Of a stretch of DNA of 41,339 nucleotides, positions 31,392 through 40,377 are shown one piece after another; position 1 is the stretch's first letter; each line of letters begins with the position of its first letter. Position numbers and translations under genes: made by a program. The notes below the pieces were generated by a model. The model ran no database searches. It saw only the letters and a list, made by a program, of their open reading frames with translations, and was not told the DNA's origin. Origin of the DNA: Pilasporangium apinafurcum. Taxonomy: Eukaryota; Oomycota; Peronosporomycetes; Pythiales; Pythiaceae. The stretch spans positions 1 to 41,339 of the forward strand of contig BCKE01000087.1 of assembly GCA_001600495.1 (NCBI GenBank), given 5' to 3'.

Positions 31392-34196
31392 TTAGATTTG
31401 GATGGACAGCCCGCGCTGGTCCTTGTGTATGAGTGTCAATCGCTCGACCTCCAAGTTGTCCATGGGAATCTGCTCATTCACAGCCGGCAACACCACCGCC
31501 TTCTCAAACACTGGCGAAGGGTACGTTTCCTCGTTGCTCATATTCAAATACTCTTGAGCCTTAGCGGTCATTGGTGGGAAATACTCAACCCTCCGTGTTG
31601 GGCAGAGCAGAACCAACATCGCCAGAATAATTAAAAATATGCAGCCACCGAAAGACGCAAAGAAAGTGTTCTTTGGGATCGACACGCGGATGTTCCGGAT
31701 TTGCTGGTCTCCCTGCAGCTTGATGTTGCTCAGCGGATCTGTTAATGTAGACGATTTTGTAGAGCTTGATGAGGAAGACGAGCCTGACGAAGAAGAGGTA
31801 TCGAGCTGTGCAACGGCGGCATTGGACATCAAATAGTAAAATGCGGACGTATACATGGCTTGCAGCGGTCTGGCCAGAAAGTAATCGTTGGCCTCGATTT
31901 GATTCAAATACGACTCCATGAGCATCGAACAATAGTCACCATTCAATGTTTCGTTAAGCGCTGGATCCCAATGCGTTGTCTTAAATTCCGAATGGTTCAG
32001 ACGCTCCAACGCTACGGTTTGCCTCCAATTCTCCACGTAAAGCTCGGGGGCATTCAGCTGCACAAGTTCAATGGGTGCTTGGAAATCAGAATCCAAGATC
32101 TTGGCCATTGGCAGTGCGTCTTCGTTGATGAACAGATATCGTCCGCTTGGCTTCAATTGATACCAAAGCCCATGACAATTCGCAGTAGTTCCATCGTCGT
32201 ACTCGGCACATTCGGCGTCAAATTCGTTTGAGATGTCGCGCGTGGTCCAGTACATTTTCGCAAATGTGAAGCGCACATGTCTGCGTGGATTGATGATGTA
32301 CGGCAACGCAGTGCCATACGTAACGTCGACACTTCCGAATTCATCTCCAGCTATATACGAACCAATACCATAAAGAAACATAGCGTCTCGTTGCTTGGTG
32401 CATTGGGTTGGATAAAATCCGTGGAAATCGCCGCTGTATTTGATATCTTCACAGCTTTCCATGAACGACGTGAGACCGACTTCTTTCTGGAGATCAAACG
32501 TATTAGAAACGTCCAGGAACGCGCAATTACGGCTCCCACAGAAGGCATTGCTGAGGATGCTGTACATGTAAGCGCTCGTGTTGAAAAACTGCGCATTTGG
32601 ATCACAATCGTCTTGATCAAGAAAGCACGGGAGATCTTCTGGCGTAAGCCCATACTGGATGGAGGCGTCCATGACCACGTCGATACGCATAGTATCCACA
32701 GCGATCTGCGGTGTGATATTGTACCGTTCCAAGTACATCGTTGTCGAGTCAAGATCAAGCAGCTCCGGAAAGGACATATTGAGTCCAAGGATGACTGTAT
32801 CAAAGAGATTCCCGACGAACAGCTCTTCTTCTTGGCTGATGGACTCCAGAATCGCATAGAGTGAACTCACGGGCCCTTGACAGATACGAGTACCGTTGGC
32901 GTCTCTAGTCCACTGATTCACGCTGTCATCATCCTCTAAGTTATAGTCATCCGTACTACCATCACTTTGTGAGGAGGAAGAAATACTATCACTTGAAACG
33001 TGGAGTCTCCGTCGCCATCTTTGCCGGACCCGAGCACTAGTTGCATTAGAAGCCGCGGACGCATTGCTGGCAGATCCCGAAGACGTTTCTCCCCACCCAT
33101 CCAGCTCATAGAGTCCATCTGATAACGAGCACGAGTGGTTCTGATTCTTTGCGTCGCCGATGGCTTTCTCAACCATAATTTTCCCATGGAAGAAAATATT
33201 AAATGCATCGGTCATATCAAAATCCGTCGGTTCTTGAAGGTTTTCGTCAAAAGAACCCGCATACGTCACGTTGTACGTGTACCAGGGTACGAGTTCATGC
33301 GTAAGCGCCTCCTTGTTCCACTCGCGCGGTACAAAGCCATAAATCACGGCTGTCGTGTCGAGATCGTGGACATTGAGCGGCACGACTCGCTCACCACTGG
33401 GCAAACTTGACTCGCCTTTGCCACAGGGCGAATCCATAGCAAACGTGAAAGGAGTGGTTTGCTCTTCAATGGCGTTACTGAGGATCATGTCGGTCACTAC
33501 TCGAGTCGCAGCTGCCAGGGTTGTTGGATTGGATGTGGACGAAGCTGAATCCTTCATGAGATCGGTTGCGAGTATGATCGATTGAAACCCGACTGTGGAA
33601 TGAGCAGCCTGTAGCCCCGAGAGACTATTGCCGAGTCCCATCATCAACAGTGCAGGAAATATTGCCAAGAAGAAACCATGCGCTCGCCCTGTAAGACCAA
33701 AGCATCTGTCGGCGAACCCATGGAGAAAGTATAGAAGATTGTGGAGGTAAATTTGTAGCACCGGCAAGACCTTATCTGTGTGCATGGCAAAGAGCACATC
33801 GACCATGGCCATAACGAACCCAGATATGGTATTGTAAGTCTCGACAATGTCGTCCGCGCGCTTGGAGGAGCCAACAGCTTCGTAGACATGCTCCACTACG
33901 ATACCGTTCCAAGCTACGAGCGTGTAAGTGATCACGAAGACACAGATGATACCTACAAGTAAAAAGAACTTGGACGGGATGAGCGCGATATGCAGTGTCG
34001 GTGGCACGAGTTCGAGGTAGTCGACTTGCGATGTGATCCGATGTGGCGGTTGTCTGCCTTCATGGTTATTTTTATTCTGCCAGTGGGTGGGACTTTGCTC
34101 TTGTGCCTTTAACTCGGGTGCTACCATGTCGTAGAAGGAGCGGAACGTCGCATCTTCAGCGACGCGTTGGCTGTCAGCTGATGGCGTCGTTGCCAT
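31392..34196 (-). CDS. Four-helix membrane glycoprotein, subfamily II, copy 3 (pair 3)
   Basis: Single exon, 934 residues, ATG at 34196, the longest of the six. Helices lie at about 77-100, 126-158 and 173-192, with the fourth near 840-862. The outer loop reads VGSSKRADDIVETYNTISGF. After helix 3 comes LSGLQAAHSTVGFQSIILA. The Ser/Asn-rich linker contains a basic cluster ending RRRL (33003-33014 on the + strand), equivalent to the sites in the two sister genes. Other marks are CGSRNCAFLDVS, NPRRHVRFTF, LQAMYTSAFYYL, a Ser-run insert before KLQGDQQIRNIRVSIP and a tail with EETYPSPV and LEVERLTLI. This pair is inverted relative to pairs 1 and 2. The function is unknown. Confidence 0.93.
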   Translation of the reverse strand: MATTPSADSQRVAEDATFRSFYDMVAPELKAQEQSPTHWQNKNNHEGRQPPHRITSQVDYLELVPPTLHIALIPSKFFLLVGIICVFVITYTLVAWNGIVVEHVYEAVGSSKRADDIVETYNTISGFVMAMVDVLFAMHTDKVLPVLQIYLHNLLYFLHGFADRCFGLTGRAHGFFLAIFPALLMMGLGNSLSGLQAAHSTVGFQSIILATDLMKDSASSTSNPTTLAAATRVVTDMILSNAIEEQTTPFTFAMDSPCGKGESSLPSGERVVPLNVHDLDTTAVIYGFVPREWNKEALTHELVPWYTYNVTYAGSFDENLQEPTDFDMTDAFNIFFHGKIMVEKAIGDAKNQNHSCSLSDGLYELDGWGETSSGSASNASAASNATSARVRQRWRRRLHVSSDSISSSSQSDGSTDDYNLEDDDSVNQWTRDANGTRICQGPVSSLYAILESISQEEELFVGNLFDTVILGLNMSFPELLDLDSTTMYLERYNITPQIAVDTMRIDVVMDASIQYGLTPEDLPCFLDQDDCDPNAQFFNTSAYMYSILSNAFCGSRNCAFLDVSNTFDLQKEVGLTSFMESCEDIKYSGDFHGFYPTQCTKQRDAMFLYGIGSYIAGDEFGSVDVTYGTALPYIINPRRHVRFTFAKMYWTTRDISNEFDAECAEYDDGTTANCHGLWYQLKPSGRYLFINEDALPMAKILDSDFQAPIELVQLNAPELYVENWRQTVALERLNHSEFKTTHWDPALNETLNGDYCSMLMESYLNQIEANDYFLARPLQAMYTSAFYYLMSNAAVAQLDTSSSSGSSSSSSSTKSSTLTDPLSNIKLQGDQQIRNIRVSIPKNTFFASFGGCIFLIILAMLVLLCPTRRVEYFPPMTAKAQEYLNMSNEETYPSPVFEKAVVLPAVNEQIPMDNLEVERLTLIHKDQRGLSIQI

Positions 34197-34842
34197 TGAT
34201 TTGAGAGCTGCACGTCCTGAACTGAATAAAGCAATTGAAAAGCAGATTGCTTCCTTTTATTACTTAGTTGTAAAAGACTTGTGTCCTTATAAGAAGTAAT
34301 GGACAGAGGGTGGTAGACAGCATTCCTGGTCGATGGCGCGATCACCATGAGATGAAGATGCGCGCTAAGGAAATTAAGCCACAGTATGTATGACTATTAT
34401 CCTTTGTTATTATATAACCTCCTTTTAATTATGACATTATTTCAGTGAATCGATATTTTAAGACCTTTATTTAATTATATAATTATGAAAGAGCATATGG
34501 TGTCATACTTTGAAGATTAAAAAGCCAGAAAAGCGAATCACAACTATTTTCAAAATAAGGTATACTGTATTTTTATAATGTTTATTTTCTGATAGAAAAT
34601 AATCTATATCACCTTTTTTTGATATAACTACAGTCGAGCACTATACCTGGTTTTTGAATGTAGCTCTTCGAAAAGTAGCCATACGATCATCACTCTGCAA
34701 GCGAGTTGCCTAATTGAGTAAGAAACGAAGTGGATGTTACTGACGGATGCCTTTTGCTCCTCTCTATGGAACCTTCTCGTATGAATGCCACTTTCGGAAG
34801 CAGTTGGGAATCGCCAGTATCATCAGCAACGGATACAACTAC
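34197..34842. promoter_or_regulatory. Shared divergent promoter region, membrane-gene pair 3
   Basis: This lies between the subfamily II start (34196, minus) and the favoured subfamily I start (34843, plus). Strongly AT-rich blocks lie at about 34389-34500 and 34540-34625. The nearer one begins about 190 bp upstream of the subfamily II start, as in the other pairs. No gene is supported. Confidence 0.55.
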
Positions 34843-37548
34843 ATGCATTGGCTCCAGAGCACTACGCCACATAAGCACAAGAATGGCGGTGGTGGTGGCC
34901 CGGGATTGTTTGCGATGGAATCGGCCGATTTCGACAACAGTGGCACACCCAATCACAACGGTGTTGTCTATTACGACGGTGAAAAGATAGGAAAGACAGC
35001 ACATCATTATACAGGCGAACCTGGTGGTGATGGAGCCGATGGTTTCAATCCATATCCGCAGATTGTGCTTCGCCATGGACGCTTCCTCGGCTTCGTATTA
35101 TTGGGTGTCGCCTGTGTAGTCGGCGTCATGAGTATCTTCCTGGCAGGTATCACGCTGAAAAAAGGCATCGTTGACCCCATTGGCTCTTCGAAAAATGCCG
35201 ATAAAGAAGTTGAGCACTTTCAGTTTATCAATGGCTACGTTACGAATGCACTCACACAAGTCATGGAGAAGAGCTTTGCTATCTTCCTCACAGTCATGGG
35301 GACGTACTTGGCCAATCTCAAATGGTATCCAACCGATCAACCAAGCATAGGTCAGACCGGTACGAAGAAGGTCGTGCTCATCATGTTTATCCCGCTTGTG
35401 ATGTACGTGCTCAATATCGGACTCTCTAGTATCAACATCCAGCACACTACAACAGGTGTGCAGCACATTTTTGTTGATGAAGATCTCATCATCACTGGGC
35501 TCTCAGTGTCTTCCTCGAACGCCACTGATGGTATTCCAGTGAAAGACACCATCTTACGTAGTGCGACACTGCATCAAGTCAAGTCCTTTGAGATTTTTGC
35601 TGATTCCCCCTGCTTGAACCGCTCAACTGAAGCATCAAAAAGCGATGCAGAAGAGGAAGTGATTTCATTACCCACAGTTAAGGATATTCGTTCAACGTCA
35701 GTGGTGTTCGGATTTCCCTTGGAGACCTGGAACCAAGCAGCGATTCCGAATGGTTTATCTGCGGACCACTCCATCAATTTCACGTATGACTCTTTGGACA
35801 CAGTGCTCGACAGCTTTACAGCCTTTCAACAAGCCTCCGGTTTTAATTTCTTGACAGGATATGAGATGTTTTTGCAGGGGAAAACCTTGTTGGAGAGATC
35901 AGTTTCGGACACTAACGTGTCAGCCGAGTATCCATGCACGTTCGTCGATGGTAAGGCGGCCGATGACCTCCCTGCGGAAGTTGTCACCGATCCAAATTTC
36001 GTCAGCAATAGCTCCTTTGACTACTTTACAGAGGGAGAGTACGTTGGGATGCGGCTGTGCACGGGTGCCATCAGTTCTTTGCAGGACTTAGCCAACATTA
36101 CGGACTCAAGCACGCACAACCTCGAGACATTTGTGAACACAGTAATGCTTGGCATCAACAAGACACTCAAGCACATTGCCGTAGACGAAATCACGCTCTG
36201 GCTCGAGACGTACGAAGTCTCCAAGCAGATCAATTTTACAGCCATGACTATCGACATCCCGCTCTCTGAGGACGTGCAATATCGCGATTTGCTCGACTAT
36301 TGCACAGAAAATGGTACGCTATCAGAAGAATTTTTGGAATCTTATGGCGAGCCGCTGTCGCAGGAAGACCAAGACGCGTTTGTCGCAATCTTGTGCAGTC
36401 AGATGTATTATCCGTTTGACAACTCCAGGTCCATGTGCGGCTCTGAAAATTGCATCTTTTTGGACAAATCAGGCCAGTTACCGTTGAAAAAGCAAGTGCA
36501 GCTTTTGCCGTACTACACAGACTGCTCGGTCGTTGACATGACATACAGCAACATATTTCTCAATTTCTTACCCCATAACTGTACAGCGTTGACAGACTCG
36601 GTCTTTCTTTACGGCTTGGGCACGTACATGATTGGCGATGAGTACTCTCTCGATACTGATGCCGACAGCTTTCCTTACATCGTAAATCCACGACGGCATA
36701 TCCTGCTCACATTTGTAAAAATGGACTGGAAGCTGATGGATGTAAGCGCCATGTTTAGTGCTACATGTGGTATCGAAGATGGCTGCGATGGATTAGTGCA
36801 TGTGCTGCATAACTTGACTGAGTCGACATCCAACCACACACAAGTACTGATAGCTGGGAATCAAACACTACCCCAAGCGAGGTTTGCCTCAGAATTCGCT
36901 AATCCCGTCCAACTCGTGACGCTTAATGCGCAGCCATTCTACTACCCTGATGAAGGGAGATATTTTGAGTGGGAATATTTGAACAAGGCCAACTTTGCGA
37001 ATTCAACATGGGCGAGATCACTTGCAGGTGATGAGTGCCATGTACTGGTTGACTCGTACATTCAACAGGTCGAAGCCAACATATATTTCCTAGAAGATCC
37101 GTTGCAGACCATGTACACAGCTGCGATGTACTATTTGTTCCAGAACGCAGCAGTCAAGGATGTAGTGTTGCCAGCGGAATACCCCGAAGGCAAAGTCAAG
37201 GGATTATACTTTGGTACAACTACGCGGTTCAAAGGTGACAAAGAAAAGAAAGAAATCAAATTCTCCATCCCGACGGCCTCAGCCATCGCTACGTTCGTTG
37301 GGGTTGGTGCATTATTTGTGCTGTCAGTAATGGTATTTGTCTTGCCGCGGGATCGTGTACGACTTGCTCCAGAAGCAGATTTCTCTGCGCAGTTCACCTC
37401 AGTTCTGCTCAGTGGTGAATACTCGGAAGCTGTGCATGAAAGGAAATTAATCTACCCGTCGGGTCAAATCGTGCGCGTGGACGATTTTCAAGTCGACAGC
37501 ATCACTTTTCATCGAATAGATGCGCCACGGACCAAGGTTTTCTTGTGA
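34843..37548 (+). CDS. Four-helix membrane glycoprotein, subfamily I, copy 3 (pair 3)
   Basis: Single exon, 901 residues from the ATG at 34843. An upstream in-frame ATG at 34747 would add 32 residues, but MHWLQSTT matches the start of the sister at 16842. The N-terminal 80 residues are Gly/Asn/His-rich and cytosolic. Helices lie at about 81-103, 130-158, 176-197 and 813-838. The outer loop reads IGSSKNADKEVEHFQFINGY. After helix 3 comes INIQHTTTGVQH. Other marks are DIRSTSVVFGFPLETWNQAA, QGKTLLERSVSDTNV, CGSENCIFLDKSG, NPRRHILLTF, LQTMYTAAMYYL and a tail with GEYSEAVHERKL ... VDSITFHR. In the tail the usual YP of the family is YS. The function is unknown. It is the plus-strand partner of the gene at 31392. 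Confidence 0.92.
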   Translation: MHWLQSTTPHKHKNGGGGGPGLFAMESADFDNSGTPNHNGVVYYDGEKIGKTAHHYTGEPGGDGADGFNPYPQIVLRHGRFLGFVLLGVACVVGVMSIFLAGITLKKGIVDPIGSSKNADKEVEHFQFINGYVTNALTQVMEKSFAIFLTVMGTYLANLKWYPTDQPSIGQTGTKKVVLIMFIPLVMYVLNIGLSSINIQHTTTGVQHIFVDEDLIITGLSVSSSNATDGIPVKDTILRSATLHQVKSFEIFADSPCLNRSTEASKSDAEEEVISLPTVKDIRSTSVVFGFPLETWNQAAIPNGLSADHSINFTYDSLDTVLDSFTAFQQASGFNFLTGYEMFLQGKTLLERSVSDTNVSAEYPCTFVDGKAADDLPAEVVTDPNFVSNSSFDYFTEGEYVGMRLCTGAISSLQDLANITDSSTHNLETFVNTVMLGINKTLKHIAVDEITLWLETYEVSKQINFTAMTIDIPLSEDVQYRDLLDYCTENGTLSEEFLESYGEPLSQEDQDAFVAILCSQMYYPFDNSRSMCGSENCIFLDKSGQLPLKKQVQLLPYYTDCSVVDMTYSNIFLNFLPHNCTALTDSVFLYGLGTYMIGDEYSLDTDADSFPYIVNPRRHILLTFVKMDWKLMDVSAMFSATCGIEDGCDGLVHVLHNLTESTSNHTQVLIAGNQTLPQARFASEFANPVQLVTLNAQPFYYPDEGRYFEWEYLNKANFANSTWARSLAGDECHVLVDSYIQQVEANIYFLEDPLQTMYTAAMYYLFQNAAVKDVVLPAEYPEGKVKGLYFGTTTRFKGDKEKKEIKFSIPTASAIATFVGVGALFVLSVMVFVLPRDRVRLAPEADFSAQFTSVLLSGEYSEAVHERKLIYPSGQIVRVDDFQVDSITFHRIDAPRTKVFL

Positions 37549-38537
37549 GGTTATGTGACAAAGCCATTATTTTAATACAAACTATGTAATCCGTGTCGAG
37601 ACCAGGCTACTTGATGGATTAATTGAGTACTGTTGCTATCTTTGACTGCTTATTTGCTTGAGAAGCAATGTAATTGACCATGTCATTCTTAGACGTGAGT
37701 TACGCATATAAAGTAGTGCACAAACAGCCCATGTCGGAACAACATGGTGACAAACGAGTGACCAAAAACTAACATTACACACTGCACGTCTCCTCTTCGA
37801 TTGATCCGCCATCATAATGATGCATGCTTATTAGCGTAGATTATTATTTGTTGTTGTTTTTTCTTAAAAGTTTGCTGGATTATGTAGGCAGATATCCCAT
37901 TCAATTGCAATGGAATCAACTAATGCATTTGCAGCAGTGTATGTCATCACCTTACATTTACGTCCGAGCCGATGAGTGGAGGGTATGGGGCCGACCAGAA
38001 CGGATCAACATTAAGTCTGTGTGTTCTTTGCATCGAAAGGATCAAGTGATCAGGCGATCAATGCCACTTCCACTCACCTTCTTTCCCTCCAACGCATACA
38101 GTACGCCATTCTGACTCCTTTGCAACTAAACCGACTCTTTACAACTGACAACACTTCAAATCTACTGAAATGTGTTATTTCAAAGATCCTCATCTTCCCA
38201 ACTTTACTACAATTTCGAAACCCTGGGCTTTGCTTCTCCTTCTATCCACACATGTACGCCTGGCTTTGGATGCTATCGCGCGAAAAGATTTCAAGTGGGC
38301 TATGCATGTGCATGGGAGCTAGGAGAGAAATGCACTCCACATGATTTCTTCTTTCTTTCAGACAATATATTCACAATTCCACAATTTACTCGACTCTTAG
38401 ACGGCCACTATCACGCACTCTTCCATAGTATGTCGGTTTTCTCCTTTTTTCTTCCATAGATCTGTCAAAACTGCTCGGACACATATCGTTTTGTTTTTAT
38501 ATAGTACACGTTGCCATTAATTTTTTTCTCCAAAAGC
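37549..38537. other. Intergenic region, no gene seen
   Basis: About 990 bp lie between the convergent ends of the subfamily I gene (37548) and the bHLH-PAS gene (38538). Short open frames on the plus strand (37824-38459) have no recognisable motif and mixed composition. It presumably holds the two 3' untranslated regions. Confidence 0.4.
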
Positions 38538-39818
38538 CTACATCACCAGATCACTCACGGTTGCAGGCGACGCTGATGCTTCTGTGGCGTTTGTTTCTGT
38601 TGCTTCTCCTGTCTCCTTCTTCACTTCTTCTTCGTCTGTAACGGTTGCTTGCTCAGTTTCAGAATCCGTAACGACCGTTTGTTCTTCAGGAGTGTTCTTT
38701 TGTTCCTCTGTGGAACATTCTACTGGCAACAAACTGAACTCGACATTCACCGCCTTGCCGCTGTCGTCTGTGATCACCGATGCCATCAAATTCATCGACG
38801 AGACGCTGCCGTTGGCGGTTGTCGCTTCGACCAACACGCTTGTGGATTTGTTCTCACCACTGACCTGCTTCATGATGCTATCTAACTTGGCTTCGTCAAC
38901 GCACAAAAATGAGCGCAACGTTTCCTTCTTCTTTAGTTCGGCGTCGCTCTGGCCTGTGTGGTCGACAAAGGCGCTATTAAACGTGACTGGCTGCATGTTC
39001 AGATCGACAACCACACGAGGGGTCGTCGATTTTTGGAAAATCCCCTGCAACACCTTGTCGCCGTTCTTCTGTGACTGACGGTAGGCTTCGGCTTGCTTTT
39101 CCGCTCGTTCAGCCTTTTGCTTGGCGATCAAGAGGTTGCTACGCAACATGTCAATGTAGTGAGCAGCATTATCCAAGATCGACTGCTTATTTTTCTTGGT
39201 TTGCACGCCAGCTTCGTCCAGCACCTGCTTGAGCTGATTAATCCGGTCATTCAATTTGAACATACGCTTCTTTTCCTTCAAGTTCAGGTCTTCCCGGGAA
39301 CGCTTGGTGCCGTTTGATCTTGTAGAATTCGACGGTGTCACGACTGTACCATTCGCGCCATACTCGTAATCTGAAGACACATGGAGCATGTGGCCACCCA
39401 TTGGTGTGTAGTAGTGGTTCGTAGTGTGCACAGGCATCATCAGTGGCTCGTGATCATACTCAGTGGCCTGGTGCTGTGGCGTCATGGCGTGTTGTGGGGT
39501 CATGGCATGCTGTGGCGTCATAGCATGTTGTGGCGTCATAGCATGCTGTGGAGTCATGGCGTGTTGTGGGGTCATGTGATGGTGAGGGGTGCCATGGTGG
39601 ACCATGGTCTGGAACCCATTGAGTGCACCCATGTGCGAGTCCATGGGCTGCATCGGATGATGCACTGTTTCCAGCACAAACAATTTGGGGCGTTCACCAC
39701 TATGCGTATGTTGGATCACTTGGTGCATCGGCTGCTGTTCATAGCCTGTCGCCATGGCGCTGCTGGTCGCAGCAGCATGGGAGGATGAATAGCCAAACTC
39801 GTTTGGTGGTGCCAGCAT
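38538..39818 (-). CDS. bHLH-PAS transcriptional regulator
   Basis: Single exon. The ATG at 39818 gives 426 residues. The frame is open further upstream, but that part (Pro/Cys/Arg-rich) looks like untranslated leader. Residues 82-117 are six tandem MTPQHA-type units within a His/Gln/Met-rich N-terminus. A basic helix-loop-helix follows at about 178-226 (RSREDLNLKEKKRMFKLND, then a loop and QSILDNAAHYIDMLRSNL), continuing into a charged helix to about 250. A PAS-like domain covers about 256-365 (PRVVVDLNMQPVTFNSAFVD, then TLRSFLCVDEAKL). The C-terminus is acidic and Thr/Glu-rich, like an activation region. The basic part lacks the usual His-Glu-Arg triad of E-box binders (here Leu-Lys-Glu-Lys-Lys-Arg), so its DNA site is uncertain. 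It probably works as a dimer in the nucleus. Confidence 0.85.
   Translation of the reverse strand: MLAPPNEFGYSSSHAAATSSAMATGYEQQPMHQVIQHTHSGERPKLFVLETVHHPMQPMDSHMGALNGFQTMVHHGTPHHHMTPQHAMTPQHAMTPQHAMTPQHAMTPQHAMTPQHQATEYDHEPLMMPVHTTNHYYTPMGGHMLHVSSDYEYGANGTVVTPSNSTRSNGTKRSREDLNLKEKKRMFKLNDRINQLKQVLDEAGVQTKKNKQSILDNAAHYIDMLRSNLLIAKQKAERAEKQAEAYRQSQKNGDKVLQGIFQKSTTPRVVVDLNMQPVTFNSAFVDHTGQSDAELKKKETLRSFLCVDEAKLDSIMKQVSGENKSTSVLVEATTANGSVSSMNLMASVITDDSGKAVNVEFSLLPVECSTEEQKNTPEEQTVVTDSETEQATVTDEEEVKKETGEATETNATEASASPATVSDLVM
39472..39579 (-). repeat. Six-unit 18-bp tandem repeat (MTPQHA)
   Basis: Six back-to-back 18-bp units, such as TGCTGTGGCGTCATGGCG on the plus strand, encode MTPQHA repeats of the bHLH-PAS protein. 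Units differ by a few bases, mostly silent. An 18-bp in-frame unit can change copy number without a frameshift, so length polymorphism is likely. Confidence 0.9.
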
Positions 39819-40377
39819 TGTCTTTGTGTTCTTTCTCTCTTCCTTGTTCTTGGCGAAGCGCTGTTTTGTTGTGGACTGGCCGGCCAAATGGGAAATGGGA
39901 ACTGCTTTGCGCTGCGTACAGAGCAGATGGCGCACGTACGGGCAACAGTAAAAGAGTGGGGGAGTGGGAGGAAGGAAGGGGGAGAGTGGGTGAAAGGACG
40001 GACGCACACACACGTACGGACGGGCAACGAAAGTCAAGGAGAGGAGCCGTTTTCAATTTTCGACGTAACGACGACACACAGGGTAGGGCTCTAACCCTTC
40101 AGAACAATCCTTCCATCTCCCCGTCTCCCATTGTGCTCGCAAGGCACAACACGAACCACCAACTGAATCAAAATGACCATTTGATTGGCTAAAATCATGA
40201 TTGAATGCTTTACCAATGAAACTGCAGGTTCAACGATCTGCTTTTTCTAATGTTCTTACCAATTTAAACCCTCTGGGGGCATAATTATTTATTATACTAA
40301 TTTTAGATATATACTATTAATGATATCCCAGCTGTGCTTGATCCGCGGTCGTCAACTTGGAATGGAATTCTGCATGG
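39819..40377. other. Leader and upstream region of the bHLH-PAS gene
   Basis: This contains a GA/GT-rich (pyrimidine-rich on the gene strand) stretch at about 39950-40030, likely part of the 5' leader or core promoter. An AT-rich segment lies at 40280-40322. No gene is supported. Confidence 0.4.

Noticed and set aside
18645-33014. RRxL sites read as RxLR effector or export motifs
   Set aside because: They lie mid-protein in the outer domain, not just after a signal peptide, and these are multi-helix membrane proteins. The xLR and acidic context is missing.
17508-34196. Recent gene conversion between subfamily II copies 1 and 3 (TYAGSFD...FFHGKIMVEKA region)
   Set aside because: The proteins are nearly identical there, but the DNA differs at many third codon positions, which fits shared constraint better than recent conversion.
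34747-34842. Upstream ATG adding 32 residues to the subfamily I gene of pair 3
   Set aside because: The later ATG (34843) aligns with the start of the sister gene (MHW[ML]). The extra part has no counterpart in any other copy.
39819-40037. N-terminal extension of the bHLH-PAS frame by 73 codons
   Set aside because: It begins at a non-conserved ATG and is Pro/Cys/Arg-rich, from a GA/CT-rich stretch. The favoured start at 39818 begins a typical His/Gln-rich regulator N-terminus.
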